NCBI GenBank assembly: GCA_029531795.1
Contig: JAPEIS010000015.1
Coordinates: 1,364,001 to 1,428,000 of the forward strand
DNA from: Sclerotinia nivalis
Lineage: Eukaryota > Ascomycota > Leotiomycetes > Helotiales > Sclerotiniaceae
DNA length: 64,000 bases
Direction of reading: 5' to 3'
Shown here: positions 12,401 to 24,200 of the stretch, piece after piece
How positions within the stretch are numbered: the first letter of the stretch is position 1
Layout of the letters: each line of letters starts with the position of its first letter
Made by a program: the position numbers and the translations under genes
Notes under the pieces: generated by a model
The model's database searches: none
Told to the model about the DNA's origin: nothing
The model's input: the letters and a program-made list of their open reading frames with translations, nothing else

Positions 12401-12720
12401 TTCAATTACCTAAGAACATTAAAATCTTCCTTGTTTTCCATCATTCTCTTTTATTTCCAGCTTATATTAATCCTCACTTCCCGGCTCAAACAACAATTAA
12501 CAAATCAGAATCCCTAACTATACAAAACAGAATTTTGGAACAGAACAACAATAAAAATAAACCTATTCAGAAATGGATATTTGAAAAAGTTCTAAATAAT
12601 CACAATAAGAATACCTATCATTATTTGATCAAATGAAGATACTATACATTAACTTGACAACCAGCTAATAACTTAAAGGGTAACAAGAAGATTCTTATCG
12701 AATATCATCGCCTTCATCCA
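9420..12720 (+). pseudogene. pol of element Q (RT-RNase H-integrase-chromodomain), broken
   Basis: Reverse transcriptase motifs are visible in separate open stretches: YQDYRRLNNITIKNRYPLP at 9640-9700, FGFCNAPVSFQ near 9855, and YLDNILIYSDNP near 9937-9970 (the YxDD site has become YLDN). RNase H is marked by KTDISD near 10380 and TIEYNYKIYNKEL near 10480-10510. The integrase core shows ISDQGTQFVSGF near 11520 and the family DHLQTDDQTE-like stretch at about 11610. The chromodomain reads WIFEKVLNNHNKNTYHYLIK with Trp-to-stop changes following. More than ten in-frame stops exclude function. Confidence 0.82.
11760..12045 (-). mobile_element. Solo LTR A (286 bp) with 5-bp target duplication GATTG
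   Basis: It begins TGTTACGATCACG and ends GTGATCTTAACA. The duplication GATTG lies at 11755-11759 and 12046-12050. Removing one duplication and the LTR restores the Q integrase reading ...ETIDCLPFF..., as in uninterrupted Q'. The second copy at 34064-34349 has the same length and differs, by my comparison, at only two positions, both transitions. The ends form a near-perfect 12-bp inverted repeat. Strand is set from the TGTTAAGATC...GATCGTAACA orientation of copy B and is tentative. A short MITE is the alternative, but TG...CA ends and 5-bp duplications favour an LTR. Confidence 0.85.
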
Positions 12721-13038
12721 GAGAAACCAGAACCGCCAGCTTAGATCCTAAAACACCCCGACGCTACTATATTGCAACCAGAACCACAGAATTTGCAATC
12801 GGAATCACACAGCACAATTGCTACACCCATTCTACGAAGATCCATTTACATCAAAATTATTCGTTTCGCTTAAAGATATATTACATATTATAACAATAAG
12901 AGATATAACATCATTAAAGAATATCATACATTTTTGTTTAGAAATTTAATTAAGAAAAGAGATCTGTATTTTTTCTTTATTTTTCTTTATTTTTTAATAT
13001 TCATTTAAGATCAAATAGATTTCTTGAAAAGGAAATAC

Positions 13039-13201
13039 TATTACAAGTTCATCTCTTTTCACCTATATATGATTGTATATACCTTAGATACACATACATA
13101 CATTCACTTCTATATAATCAGATCACCTCCTTGACCTTCTTCTCCTCCTCGTAATACAACAATAGATCAAATCTATATATATCTTTTCCCTCACCGTGAT
13201 A
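13039..13201 (+). repeat. 3' LTR of element Q (163 bp)
   Basis: It pairs with 6162-6324 at equal length. It starts TATTACAAG (mutated TGTTACGGG) and ends CACCGTGATA, and is more AT-shifted than the 5' copy. Confidence 0.88.
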
Positions 13202-13461
13202 ATCCTTCAGAAATAACTTGAAGTCCATTGATACATCTGCCTATAATCGGACAGGAATAGGCAAAGGATACAAAAAACCAGGTGTTCGATCTCTCGGGAT
13301 ATGATAATTGTGATAAATGATACAATTGTCGATGTATTGATCGATATAGTCGGCCATTCTTTTCCAAAAATACCGTTTTTTTATAATCAATTTCATCTTA
13401 GTTTTACTAGGATAAGCTGAAGAGATTTGGATATAGGTTTCCTTTATAAGATTAGTATAGA

Positions 13462-13674
13462 TGTCACGGGGTCCCCGTATATGGTATACGGAGACCGCTC
13501 GGGTTCCGACCCGTAGGAGTCGGACCTCGGATAAGTGTAGGCTAGTCCCAGTCGGGGCTAGTGCTACATATAAATGTTTTTAAGGAACCGTTTTTTTTAT
13601 AGAAACGTAGTTCTTCGAGTTATGTTTTATCAATAAAAGTGATTTCTGTTATTCTATCTGCTGCCTCTGTGATA
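13462..13674 (+). repeat. 5' LTR of element R (213 bp)
   Basis: It starts TGTCACGGGGTCCCCG and ends CTCTGTGATA. It contains GC-rich inverted motifs and a TATAAATG near 13568 that could be the promoter TATA element. Confidence 0.88.
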
Positions 13675-13940
13675 TTATATAGTTCCCTTCTATCTATACC
13701 GACATTTCTACGATGTTGTCCTATCCGTATCCGCCTAGTTAGCCCGGCTTCTTCGAAGAATTCGCTATTATTGTAGTTAGTGATATTGCGATTTGGTATT
13801 ATTACTTTATTTCCCTTTACGAATTCAGTATAAGAATGGAAATAGAAATGATTGATTTGCAATTTGCAATTCAAAAGTTTATTCTCGATCTGTAAATCGA
13901 GAAAACTGTATTTATATGATGAAAAGAGGAGAACGATAGA

Positions 13941-14789
13941 TTGATTACCTATTTGATTCAACTTTATCCTGTTTTTGTTGTTTTGTTTGTTTCAACCCTT
14001 ACCGATCTGATCGACTTTTCGCTTTTGATTTTTGTTACAATTTCAATTGCTGTTTCTGTTTTGTCGAAACCTCAATTGAGTGAGAAGGTATCTGATCCTG
14101 TATTGTTTGATAGAACGAAAATCGATCTTGATCGATTTGTCGATCAAATACAGAATAAAATGTATACCAATTCCGATTGCTTTACTTCCCCACATTTTCG
14201 TCTGATTTATGTAACTGGAAGATTAATTGGATCTGCTGCTGTGCAAATTCGACTGTATAATATCAAAGGACAATTTGTTAAACTTGCCGATTATGAGGAT
14301 CTATTGCAAATATTGGAAAGAGCTTATGGAAACCAGAACAAACGAGTCGAGGCCTGGAAACTCTTGATCAATCTAAAACAGAGGAATCAATTGTTCTATA
14401 TCTTTTATGCTGAATTCCAAAGATTAGTATTGGAAGCCGGGATGGCCGACGACAATAGTACCCTGGTTATCCTATTAGAACAAGTCCTATCGAGTGAATT
14501 GAAGAACCAGATTGTTACTGTTGAGCTTTCTATGGATAGTACCGATGTATTCGTTGCTTTCGTGCAGACATTGAAGAATTGCTGTCTATACTTGATAGAA
14601 CCGACCGGCTTCAATTGTAATCTAATTGTTCTGTTATTCTGTACTATTATTCAAAACCTGAATCCTGTTAACTATACCCCTGCTCCGTCCCTGAATCCTA
14701 TTATCCGATTTGTTGCTTCTATTATAATTATGCTTACTGGAGATCCAATGGATCTTAATTCCCAAAGATATACTAATAGACGCGAATGA
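13941..14789 (+). pseudogene. gag of element R (282-residue open stretch)
   Basis: The open stretch encodes a retrotransposon gag: FDRTKIDLDRFVDQIQNKM, then a capsid-like segment with DLLQILERAYGNQNKR and LINLKQRNQLFYIFYAEFQRL, followed after the stop by a zinc knuckle. The N-terminal part in front of about residue 50 looks like read-in from upstream. This is the least damaged frame in the island, but the knuckle lies beyond a stop and its first Cys is gone. Confidence 0.8.
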
Positions 14790-15829
14790 GGGGAATACTT
14801 CCGTTGTGGGTCTGCTGATCACCATATGAAAAACTGCTCGTTCCCAGATAATCGTTCTGTGTAAGTTAGAGCTAACCTTATCAATCTTGCCCTGCTATCC
14901 CCTATTCCATCTTCCGTTTAGATTCAATTGTATATTATATTACCGTACAATCTGTTCCCTTCTGGCTCTTCGAGTTCAGGAAACGGAGTCTGTTTGGCAT
15001 AAATCGTTGTCAAACGAAAGCTCTATGTATATTACATCTATTCATTGTTACAATTTAAGGTTTATCTTTTGTTGAAGAAATAAACAATCGAGCAAATCTA
15101 ATGATATTGTTTGTTACTGTCCTATCAACACCTAATCGATTCTGTTTTATTTATATTATAATGGATAGTGGATACGAAGGATATACTTTCGCAAACCGAA
15201 ATTAAATGGAAACTATCAAGCTCCCAACATACAAATTACTTGTCCTATTCGAAATCATTAAATTCGATGGAAAAATACTGTCCGAAAACCGAATGGATCG
15301 TTATATTCTAATCGATTTACAAATCAATGATTATTATGAGAAAAGATCGAAAATCTATATTACTGAATTAATTCATTATCCGATTATCCTGGGGTTGATC
15401 TGGTTAAAGAAGTATAATCCCTATATCGGATTCGCATTCAATATTTTTCGCTTCGATAACGAGTTCTACCGAAAATTCTGTAATACATTTGTATAACTAT
15501 CAAATGTTCAAACTCTATTCGATATCCTTATCAAAGCCTGTCCTATTTATCTATCGTTTCGTTTTGAAATACTAAAGAAAAGAAATATAGCAAATATTTC
15601 AATCCAAATTTACTCAATATATGTTTATCGAAATTACAAGATATTCCAAGCTAGTATCGATTTGATAAATCGAATCCTAAAGGAAAAAAAAGACTCTACT
15701 TCCAAAGACCTATCTTCTGAATTTCGTTTATAGATCGATATATTTTCTTTATATAATACTAATAAACTATCTTTGTACCGTTTATACAATTATAATATTC
15801 AATTACAAAATAAAACTAAACTACCATTT

Positions 15830-18800
15830 GGAGCCCTATATTCAATATCTCAGAACGAATTGAAAGCTTTGCAAAAATGATTAAAGGAAAACCTAACAAA
15901 AGGATTCATCCAATCGAATTCCTCCGTTTCCGCTTCGTCTGTTTTATTTGTTAAAAAACCCAATAGTAGTCTTCGATTCTGTATAGACTATCATATATTG
16001 AATAATCTATTTGTTGAAGATTGATATCCGTTGCCTTTAATTAAAAAGTCCTTGAATAATTTGAAAGGAATAAAATATTTTACAAAAATAAATATCATCT
16101 CAACTTTCAATAATATTCGAATCAAAAAAGAATAAGAATACCTAATTGTATTCTATATCCGATTCGATTTATTCGAAATCTTGATCATACCGTTCAGGCT
16201 GATCAGAGTTTTAGCAACGTTTCAACGATTTATCAACAATACTCTAAAAGAATATCTGGATATATTCTGTATTGTTTATCTAAATGATATTCTGATTTAT
16301 AACAAGATCTATTCTAAATATATAAAGCATATACAAAAGATACTAGATATCTTACAAAAAACCAAATTGTATACCAATCTATCGAAATACGAATTCCTGA
16401 AACCTGAAACGAAATTCCTAGGCCTAATTGTAAGCCGAGAGGGGATCCGAATAGACCCAATCAAGATTAAAACGATAATTGATTGAAAAACATCGAAGAA
16501 CTTGATAGATATACAAATGTTTATAAGATTTAGCAATTTCTATCGATGCTTTATTTGCAACTTCTTCTCGATTATTCGTTCGATAATAAATCTGATCAAA
16601 AAGGATATAGCCTTCCAATAAAATCCTAGTTGTGAGAAATCGTTCTCAAGTTTGAAAGTTGTATTTACAATAGCGTCTGTATTAGTTTTTTTCGATTGAG
16701 AGAAGGATGTAATTCTAAAGACAGATGTATCGGATTATATATCTGCTGGAATCCTTTCTCAATACGATGATGATGGGATTTTGAAACCTATTGTATATTT
16801 TTCAAAGAAGTATTCGATTGTAGAATATAATTACAAGATTTATGATAAAGAATTACTAGCAATTATCCATTGTTTCGAAGAATGGCGATCCGAATTAGAA
16901 GATGCCTCTTCCCTGATCAAAATTATCACGGATTATAAGAATCTGGAATACTTTATGACAACAAAGCTATTGAATCGTTGTCAAATTTGTTGATCTGAAT
17001 TTCTGTTTTGTTTCAATTTCAAAATTACATATCGTTCCGGAAAGCAAGAAGCGAAACCCGATATTTTGACCAGAAGATCAAAGGATTTGCCTAAAAAGGG
17101 GGATGAACACCTCCTTTATCAAAATCAGATTGTTCTGAAAACCGAAAATCTATATACAGATTTGTTTTTTATTGTTAAACCAAAAAAGAAAATCCGTTTC
17201 GCAATTACAACCCATAACCAAACCCGTATCGATACCCCGTCGTCTATTCGCAATCCCGAACCATCTATCCGCGAACCTGGATTACCTACCTGTAAACCTA
17301 AACCACCTACGATCCCCGATAACCCAATCCCTATCCAATTATCTGAATCTATACAATTGGAACCCCCTGAAGAACTGAAACCCCTACTCGCTAAAGCTTA
17401 CCTATCCAACCCGTTTCCGCTATCGATCTTAAAGGCTTTAAAAAAGAATACTGCTAAACACTCACATATCATATTATCTGAATATACTATAAATAATGAC
17501 CTATTATATTATCATAAAAAGCTTTATATTCCTAATTGCAATCCTTTGAAAGCAAAACTCCTCCGAATAATCCACGATTCCCCTATTACCGAACACCCAT
17601 ATCATACCTGTACCTTCGAATTGCTTTCCCGAAACTACTATTGATCTAGATATTACAACTACGTCTCCCGTTGGATACACAATTATTATAATTGCTACCG
17701 AGCTGCCCCGAACTGTAAAAGACAAGAAAGAGTCTTACATCCTTTCCCGATCCCGCAACAAGCCTGAAAAGATATCTCAATCGATTTCATCACCCATCTT
17801 CCGAAAAGCTCTAAATACGATACGATATTTGTTGTAATCGATCGATTGACTAAAATGAAGCATTTCCTGTCCTGCCGAAGAACCTATAACTCCGAAGAAA
17901 TCTCCCGTCTGTTCCTGAAGCATATATAGAAGTTCCATAGCCTACCGCAAACTATTATATCCGATTGTGGAGTTTAGTTTATCTCTGACTTCTAAAAGTA
18001 TATCTGTAAACGATTAGATACTATTTCGAAACTATCGATAGTTTATCATCCTGAAACCAATAAACAAACAGAAAAAACAAACGCAATACTTGAACAATAC
18101 CTTCGCTCGTATATATCCTATCTACAGAACGATTGATCCGAATAACTACCGATCGCCGAATTCTCGATTAACTCTGTTTAATCCGAAAACTCCCGCCTAT
18201 CGCCGTTCTTTACCAATTACGGTTTCCATCCCCAAATAAGTTTCGAATCCGCCACACTCTCCAATCGCCTTGAAGTCCTGGACACTAAGGAATTCGTCAA
18301 AAAAATGAAATCGATCGTCGATCACCTAAAGACCAAATTGACCACTAATCAAATCTGCTATTCGAAGAATACCGATTCCCATTATTCACCTACCCATCGA
18401 TACCAACCTGAAGATCTAATCTAGCTTAATATTAAAAATATCCGAACTCTTCATCCCCAAAAGAAACTAGATTAAAAGAATTTAAATCCCTTTCGAATTC
18501 TGAAAAACATAAACTCATACACTTACAAACTAAAACTTTCTATCTTTATAAAGAATCACCCGATCTTTCATATTAACCTATTGTATCCCGTCAATAATAA
18601 CCCTATCCCCAATCAATACAACCCGCTTTCCCCTTCTATCGAAATTAAAGACATTAAACAATTCAATATAAAGAAAATCCTGGATTCCCAATAAAAACAT
18701 CAAGACCATAATAGCCCCCACCTAAAGTATACTATCCGATAAATAGACTATAATACACCTACCAAAGAATCTACAAAGTATTTGAAGAATACTCAAGAAC

Positions 18801-18850
18801 TGATCCGTAATTATCACCATCGTTATCCGAATAAACCTGATCCCCCTAAT
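15830..18850 (+). pseudogene. pol of element R, broken
   Basis: Motifs seen: [11 protein letters not shown] near 15975 (RT), YLNDILIYN near 16280 (mutated YxDD), KFLGLIVSREGIRIDP near 16410-16460, [17 protein letters not shown] near 16720-16770 (RNase H), the integrase core segment [13 protein letters not shown] near 17828-17868 with SDCGV, and a chromodomain with YTIR-stop-IDY near 18730-18750 followed by NYHHRYPNKPDPPNR. Stops occur throughout, mostly where Trp or Gln is expected. Confidence 0.8.
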
Positions 18851-18886
18851 CGTCTCAACAAAGCTCGACCCTAAGAAAAAGAGTAC

Positions 18887-19099
18887 TATCACAGGGTCCC
18901 CATATATAATATACAAAGACCGTTCGGATTCCGACCCGTAAGAATCGGACCTCGGATAAGTATAAGCTAGCCCCGATCGGGGCTAACACTACACATAAAT
19001 GTTTTTAAGGAACCGTTCCTTCTATAAAAACGTAGCTCTTCGAGCTACGTCTTATCAATAAAAGTGATTTCTGTTATCCTGTCTGCTGCCTCCGTGATA
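18887..19099 (+). repeat. 3' LTR of element R (213 bp)
   Basis: It starts TATCACAGGG (mutated TGTCACGGGG) and ends CTCCGTGATA. Its length equals that of the 5' LTR, and differences against it are mostly G-to-A and C-to-T. Confidence 0.88.
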
Positions 19100-19749
19100 A
19101 TAGAGGTCATCTACATCGGGTATAACTAATCGGTCTTTATAGAGTAATAAGCCATTACACATGGAATATCCTTTTTTTAGTTTAACAGCCAAATCGTGTT
19201 CTGATTGTATAAAAGGATATATGCAGTTGATTTATAGGATACAATCTACAAGATCAAGTTCTTTTATTTCAATAATTAGAATCGCAGTTACCTCCCCCCT
19301 TTTTATACTGAGTTCGTCCAATATCCTTTTGTCAAGAATTTCTAGTAGGAGTAGGGTTTGAATACGATGTTTAGAGTATACTGTTTCCTGCGTTTCCATT
19401 TCTTGATCACGGTGATTAAGGGCATCTACTGTAGTATTATTGATTTCCAATCGATATAATATTTCGAATTAGAAATTTGTTAAGGTTTTAGATTATTTTG
19501 TTTATCATTGATTTAAAAAATTTTTAATTATAAAATATTCCAAAACTTTATAATCGATAACGATTTTAATATAATAAAGAGAACCTATAAATTTTACTCT
19601 TTAGGTTTTGAAGGTTTTAATAATAGCAAGCATTTCCTTATCGAATATAGCATAATTCATTTTGATCGGAAGTATGGTTTTGGTAAAGAAAACGATAGGA
19701 TATTATTGATTATCGTTGTGTAACTGAGAGAGCACTCCGCCAACAATAC

Positions 19750-20007
19750 TGTGACGATGGTCTTAATTCAAGGCATGATAAAATGAATCAATTAATCTAT
19801 ACTAGAGAATAACAAACTACTGTATCAAATACAATAGAGTTGAGCCTTTTATAGTCCTCTCGGAGGGGACTAAAGCCTTAAGCGAATACAGGGTGAAATA
19901 AATGAAATAATAACCTGAGGCATTTTGGTTCTTTTGGAGGGGACCAAAAACCGAAAGAATGATCTAAGGTATTTATGGTATAATAGAATAACAGGATTGT
20001 TATATTA
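19750..20007 (-). repeat. 3' LTR of gypsy element P2 (258 bp)
   Basis: It aligns along its length with 3378-3635, starting TGTGACGATGG and ending GTTATATTA. The outer flank is AATAC at 19745-19749. Confidence 0.85.
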
Positions 20008-20108
20008 TCCCTTCCTCAAAGAAAACAGGTTTGTTCTCAAGTCTTCTTTTTAACTTTTCGTATTGGTGAAACAGATTTTTGTTTTACCAATACAGCTTTT
20101 CTTTTCTT

Positions 20109-21272
20109 TTATAGTATATTGGGGATAGAATCGTTATTATCGCTTTCGATTTCGATAAACTCTACGAAGGTCTTTTTTATCGGAGTTGAAGGGGTTTTTG
20201 TGGATTGTCTGGTTTTATGTGTATGACCCAGTATATCGAATATTATATCCAATGTAGTGGTATTGCGATAATGAAAAGGTTCATTGTTGAATCGGTTTGA
20301 TGTAGTATTAATTTCTCCTTTTTTGTATTTTCCGAGGAGGCTATAAGATAATATGGTAAATCCTTTATTTTTCATGAAGGAAAGGGTATAGGAGGGGCGG
20401 GGGACATCATTTTTGAAATTAATGAGTGTTTGTGTATGCTTTATATCAATTGTAACAAGTTCCGGAATTCGATTTCTATTGCTTCCATTTTCGTAATTAT
20501 ATTGCTGAAAACGTTCGATAATAGTAATATTCAGGGCTCGATATGTATTAATACTGCTGATCGTTATAACTACAATACAGACAAGTTTGAATGTGAGAGT
20601 AGTATTCGTTTATCATTTTGGATAAACTTCAATAAACAACTTTAAAGTTAACACTTTATTTTGAGTGTAGATGGTTAGCCTTTTCTACAAAAGTCCGATA
20701 TCGAGTTTCGTATATTTGCCTCTATCGGCTATTTCGATGAATTTCGTATACTTTTCGTTTGTATCCTTTTTTATTATATCCAATTATTTATAAAATTGTT
20801 TTGTTTTTTCGAATATGTCGAGGCGATAAGCAAAATCTTCGAGACCGGTGTTAGTTTGTATAGTTTGTGTTTTGGCTATATCGATCATTTGTGTTACATT
20901 GACGATAAGTATATCTGGATGATTTTCGATAAAATCGATGATATTAGAGAAATATATTTCTTCGTTGTTCGGAGATGCGATTATTTGGGAGCTCTTGTTT
21001 CGCTTAGAAGAATAGCGGTCAGCATTTTCTACTACAAGAGGAGGTGTAGCAAGTTTCGAAAAGGGAGAGGCGGAAGGAGAGGAGTAATCGTCGGCGGGAT
21101 TGTTTGAGAACGAAATCGTAGTAGCTTTTCGAAATGAATTGAATAGACTTTTTAGAAAATTCATAATGAAAAAGATATTTTTCAATGAATTGAATCGATT
21201 TGATGGAAATACAATTATTGTATATTGAATAGAATAATAGTAAGGAAAAAGGAAGAGCAGGGTAAAAATCAA
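20109..21272 (-). pseudogene. Accessory ORF of gypsy family P (copy in P2)
   Basis: Open stretches 21272-20784 and 20375-20109 are in one frame and align with the accessory ORF of P1: shared segments include SFSNNPA, NKSSQIIASPNN, IIDFIENH and KTPSTPIKK. The frame offset relative to the upstream chromodomain is the same as in P1. Function unknown. Confidence 0.6.
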
Positions 21273-24200
21273 AGCAAGTAAATAAATAACAGAAAAAGCA
21301 AAAACAATAGATGATTTTTTGAAGTGAATTATAATTTAGATACAATCTCTTTTTCGAAGGAAGGGAAAGCAAACAAATAATTCTGTTTTGTGGTTCTATT
21401 CATAGATTTATTATCTGTGAATTCGTTGTAGTTGTTGTTACTATTCTTCCAAGCTCTTATTCATTCAGGAAGGTGATTAGGAGGTTCTATAGTTTTAGGA
21501 TATTGAGTATAGAACTCCTGTATCTTATGCAGAGTGTATATGATATCGGAATAGTAATATTATATAGAATCGTTGTTATATTTTATCCATTTTACCTTAT
21601 ATCGGATCTGTCCATGAAGGAGTTTTGATGCTAGGATTTGCTATATTTCGAATTCCGTATCTATTGTTATTATAATAGGTGGAGGAGATTTGATATGTTG
21701 TCCGGGAATTGGATTTCCTGTAGCTTTTCGTAATTTATCAGAGGAAAAGACTTTATGGATTTGTATACTTTCAGGAAGATCTAATCGATACGAATGGCCG
21801 ACTTTTTCGAGTATACGATATAATCCGGCTATTTGTAGATCGAGTTTATAGTTAGATCTTTCTGTAATGAAGTTTCTAATAGTTATATATACTTCGTTTT
21901 CTATTTGGAAATCGATAGGTTGTTGATGGCGATTGATATTTTTTATCTTCTTTTGTTGAATTTTAAAAAAAATATCCTTAGTTATTTTCCAAACTTTATA
22001 TATATGTTTGAAGAAAATCTGTGTATCAGTGTAATTCAACTTTTCTGTAGCTGTATAAGGGGTATTGGAAGAGGGTCTGTCCCAATTGAAGGAAGTAATT
22101 GGAGAATATCTGTTTTGAAGTTCGAAAGGGGATATTCCTAAGCTTTCGTAAAGTATAATGAGTTGCACGTAATCCATTATATACAAGAGTTCCGATCAAT
22201 TGTTTTGATAGTAATTAATATAAGGTCGGAATCGTTGATCCAGATACTGATTCATGATTTCGATTTGTCCATCTGTTTGAGGATGGTAGACTGTGGACAG
22301 TTTTAATTTGACGCCTAAGATTCGTATAAATTTGTTCCAAAAGCTGGAAATGAATTATGGATCTCTATCAGATATAATAATAGTTGGGGCGTCTTTCCAA
22401 TGGTAGATGTGATTCAGGTATAATAAAGCCATTTTCCGGGCAGTTGTAGTATGATAGCAAGGGATATATATTGATTGTTTCGATAGTCTATCGATAACTA
22501 TAAAAACATTATCGTATCTGTGCTTATCCTTTGGAAATGATTTGAAGTCTATTGATATATTTGCTCATAGTCGAACAGAAATAGGCAAAGAATACAAAAA
22601 ACCAGGCGTTCGATCTCTCGGGATATAATAATTATAGCAAGTAGTACAATTGTCGATGTATTGGTCGATATAGTTAACTATTCCTTTCCAAAAATACTGC
22701 TTTTTTATAATCAATTTTGTCTTGGTTTTATCAGGATAAGCTGAAGAGATTTGGGTATGGGTTTCCTCTATAAGACTAGTACAGAGACTATCTACATCGG
22801 GTACAACTAATCGGTCTTTGTGGAGTAATAAGTTATTATGTATAGAATATCCTTTTTTCAGCTTAACAGTCAAATCGCGTTCTGGTTGTACAAAAGGATA
22901 TATGCGATTGATTTGTAGGATATAATCTATGAGGTTAAGTTCTTCTACCTCAATAGCTAGGATCGCAGTTATCTCCTTTTTTTTTATACTGAGTTCGTTC
23001 AATATCCTTTTGTTAAGAACTTCTGGTGGGAGTAGGGTTTGAATGTGATGTTCAAAGTGTATTATTTCCTGCGTTTCCATTTCTTGATCATAGTGGTTAA
23101 GGGTATCTGCTATAGTATTATTGACTCCCGATCGATATGATATTTCGAATTAGAAGTTTGCTAAGGTTTCAAACCATTTTGCTTGTCGTTGATTCAAGGT
23201 TTTCTTGATCATAAAGTATTCCAAAGCTTTATGATTGGTAATGATTTTAATATAATAAAGAGAATCTGTAAGTTCTGCTCTTCAGGTTTTGAAGGCCTTG
23301 ATAACAGCAAGTATTTCTTTATCGAATATAGTATAATTCATTTCGGCCGGAAGTATGGTTTTGGTAAAGAAAGTGACAGGATGCTATTGATTGTCGTCGT
23401 ATAACTGAAAGAGCATTTCTCTGATAACACTATCTGAAGTATCTATCTTAATCATAGTCTGAAAATGTGATTGGTAATGCTTCAATACAGGGGTCTGGAG
23501 TATAGCCTGTTTAAGATAATTGAAAGCAATAACGCAAACGTTGTCCTATATGAAGGGAGTTTCCTTTTTGATCAGATTGGTCAAAGGGCAAGCGATTCGT
23601 CCGAAATCTTGTATAAAATGTTTGTAAAAATTGCAAAATCTTAGAAAGGATTGTACTTCTTTAACGTTTGTAAAAGCTTTCCATTTTTTTATGATTTCGA
23701 TTTTCTATAGATCGATTTCCATTCCTTTTGTAGAGATAATAAAACCAAGATATTTAGTTCTTTTAATATTGAATTCATATTTGTTGATATCGGTTTGTAA
23801 ACCAGATTTTCGGAGACGATCAAGGATCTGTAATATATGTAATTCATGCTCTGATTCGTTTTCAGAGTAAATCAGAATGTCGTTTAGGTAAGTTATATAT
23901 ATTATATCCAAAAGATCGAAAAGAATATCGTTTATATAACGTTGATAAGTAACAGGACTATTGGTTAATCCGAAGGGTAAGATTTTATACTTATAAGTTC
24001 TGTATCAGGTTCGGAATATAATTAAATCTTCGGAATCAGAGTGTATACGAATTCGATAGAATATTTACCAGATATCCAGCTTCGTAAAGATTTTCGATTT
24101 CGATATACATATTAGCGTTTCGTCGATTAAAGGCAAAGGGTATTTGTTTCTTTTGGTAAGCACATTAAGATATCGGAAATCGATACAGAAATATAAGCTA

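Larger units (their letters stand above)
6162..13201 (+). mobile_element. Ty3/gypsy retrotransposon Q, full length with target duplication, RIP-decayed
   Basis: Both LTRs are 163 bp (6162-6324 and 13039-13201), and the element is flanked by the 5-bp duplication ATCCT (6157-6161 and 13202-13206). Order on the plus strand: gag from 6605, with a zinc-knuckle remnant near 7640-7690; protease region about 8030-8330; reverse transcriptase 9420-10150; RNase H about 10300-10700; integrase with H2C2 zinc finger and core 11080-12120; C-terminal chromodomain about 12565-12720. It sits inside P1, whose sequence resumes at 13202. A 286-bp solo LTR interrupts the integrase frame at 11760-12045. In-frame stops are almost all TAA or TAG at former CAA/CAG, or TGA at former TGG, as RIP predicts. 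A second copy, Q', lies inverted at 25844-32743. Confidence 0.92.
13462..19099 (+). mobile_element. Ty3/gypsy retrotransposon R, full length with target duplication, RIP-decayed
   Basis: Both LTRs are 213 bp (13462-13674 and 18887-19099), and the element is bounded by the duplication ATAGA (13457-13461 and 19100-19104). Plus-strand order: gag with the longest open frame of the island (13941-14789) and a CCHC knuckle remnant just after it (FRCGSADHHMKNC near 14800); protease/linker about 15130-15500; reverse transcriptase 15830-16490; RNase H about 16700-17000; integrase H2C2 and core 17400-18250; chromodomain about 18635-18845, ending at the 3' LTR. It lies in P1 between the blocks 13202-13461 and 19105-19749. 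It is a family distinct from P and Q by LTR sequence and pol. Confidence 0.92.
3378..19749 (-). mobile_element. Ty3/gypsy retrotransposon P1, RIP-decayed, split by insertions Q and R and truncated by P2
   Basis: P1 is present in three blocks: 3378-6161, 13202-13461 and 19105-19749. Read right to left these carry the end of RNase H with the linker and H2C2 zinc-binding region (19749-19105 and 13461-13202), the integrase core (6161-about 5500), the integrase C-terminal domain and chromodomain (about 5463-4960), an extra ORF (4909-3665) and the 3' LTR. The continuity of the blocks is shown by P2, where the same sequence runs unbroken, and by the 5-bp target duplications that bound Q and R. RT, protease, gag and the 5' LTR are missing. 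Most frames are cut by TAA, TAG or TGA codons at sites where RIP turns CAA, CAG or TGG into stops. Confidence 0.85.

Noticed and set aside
13941..14789. 282-codon ORF in the island as a host gene
   Set aside because: It lies between matching 213-bp LTRs, encodes gag-like sequence and is followed by a zinc-knuckle remnant and pol.
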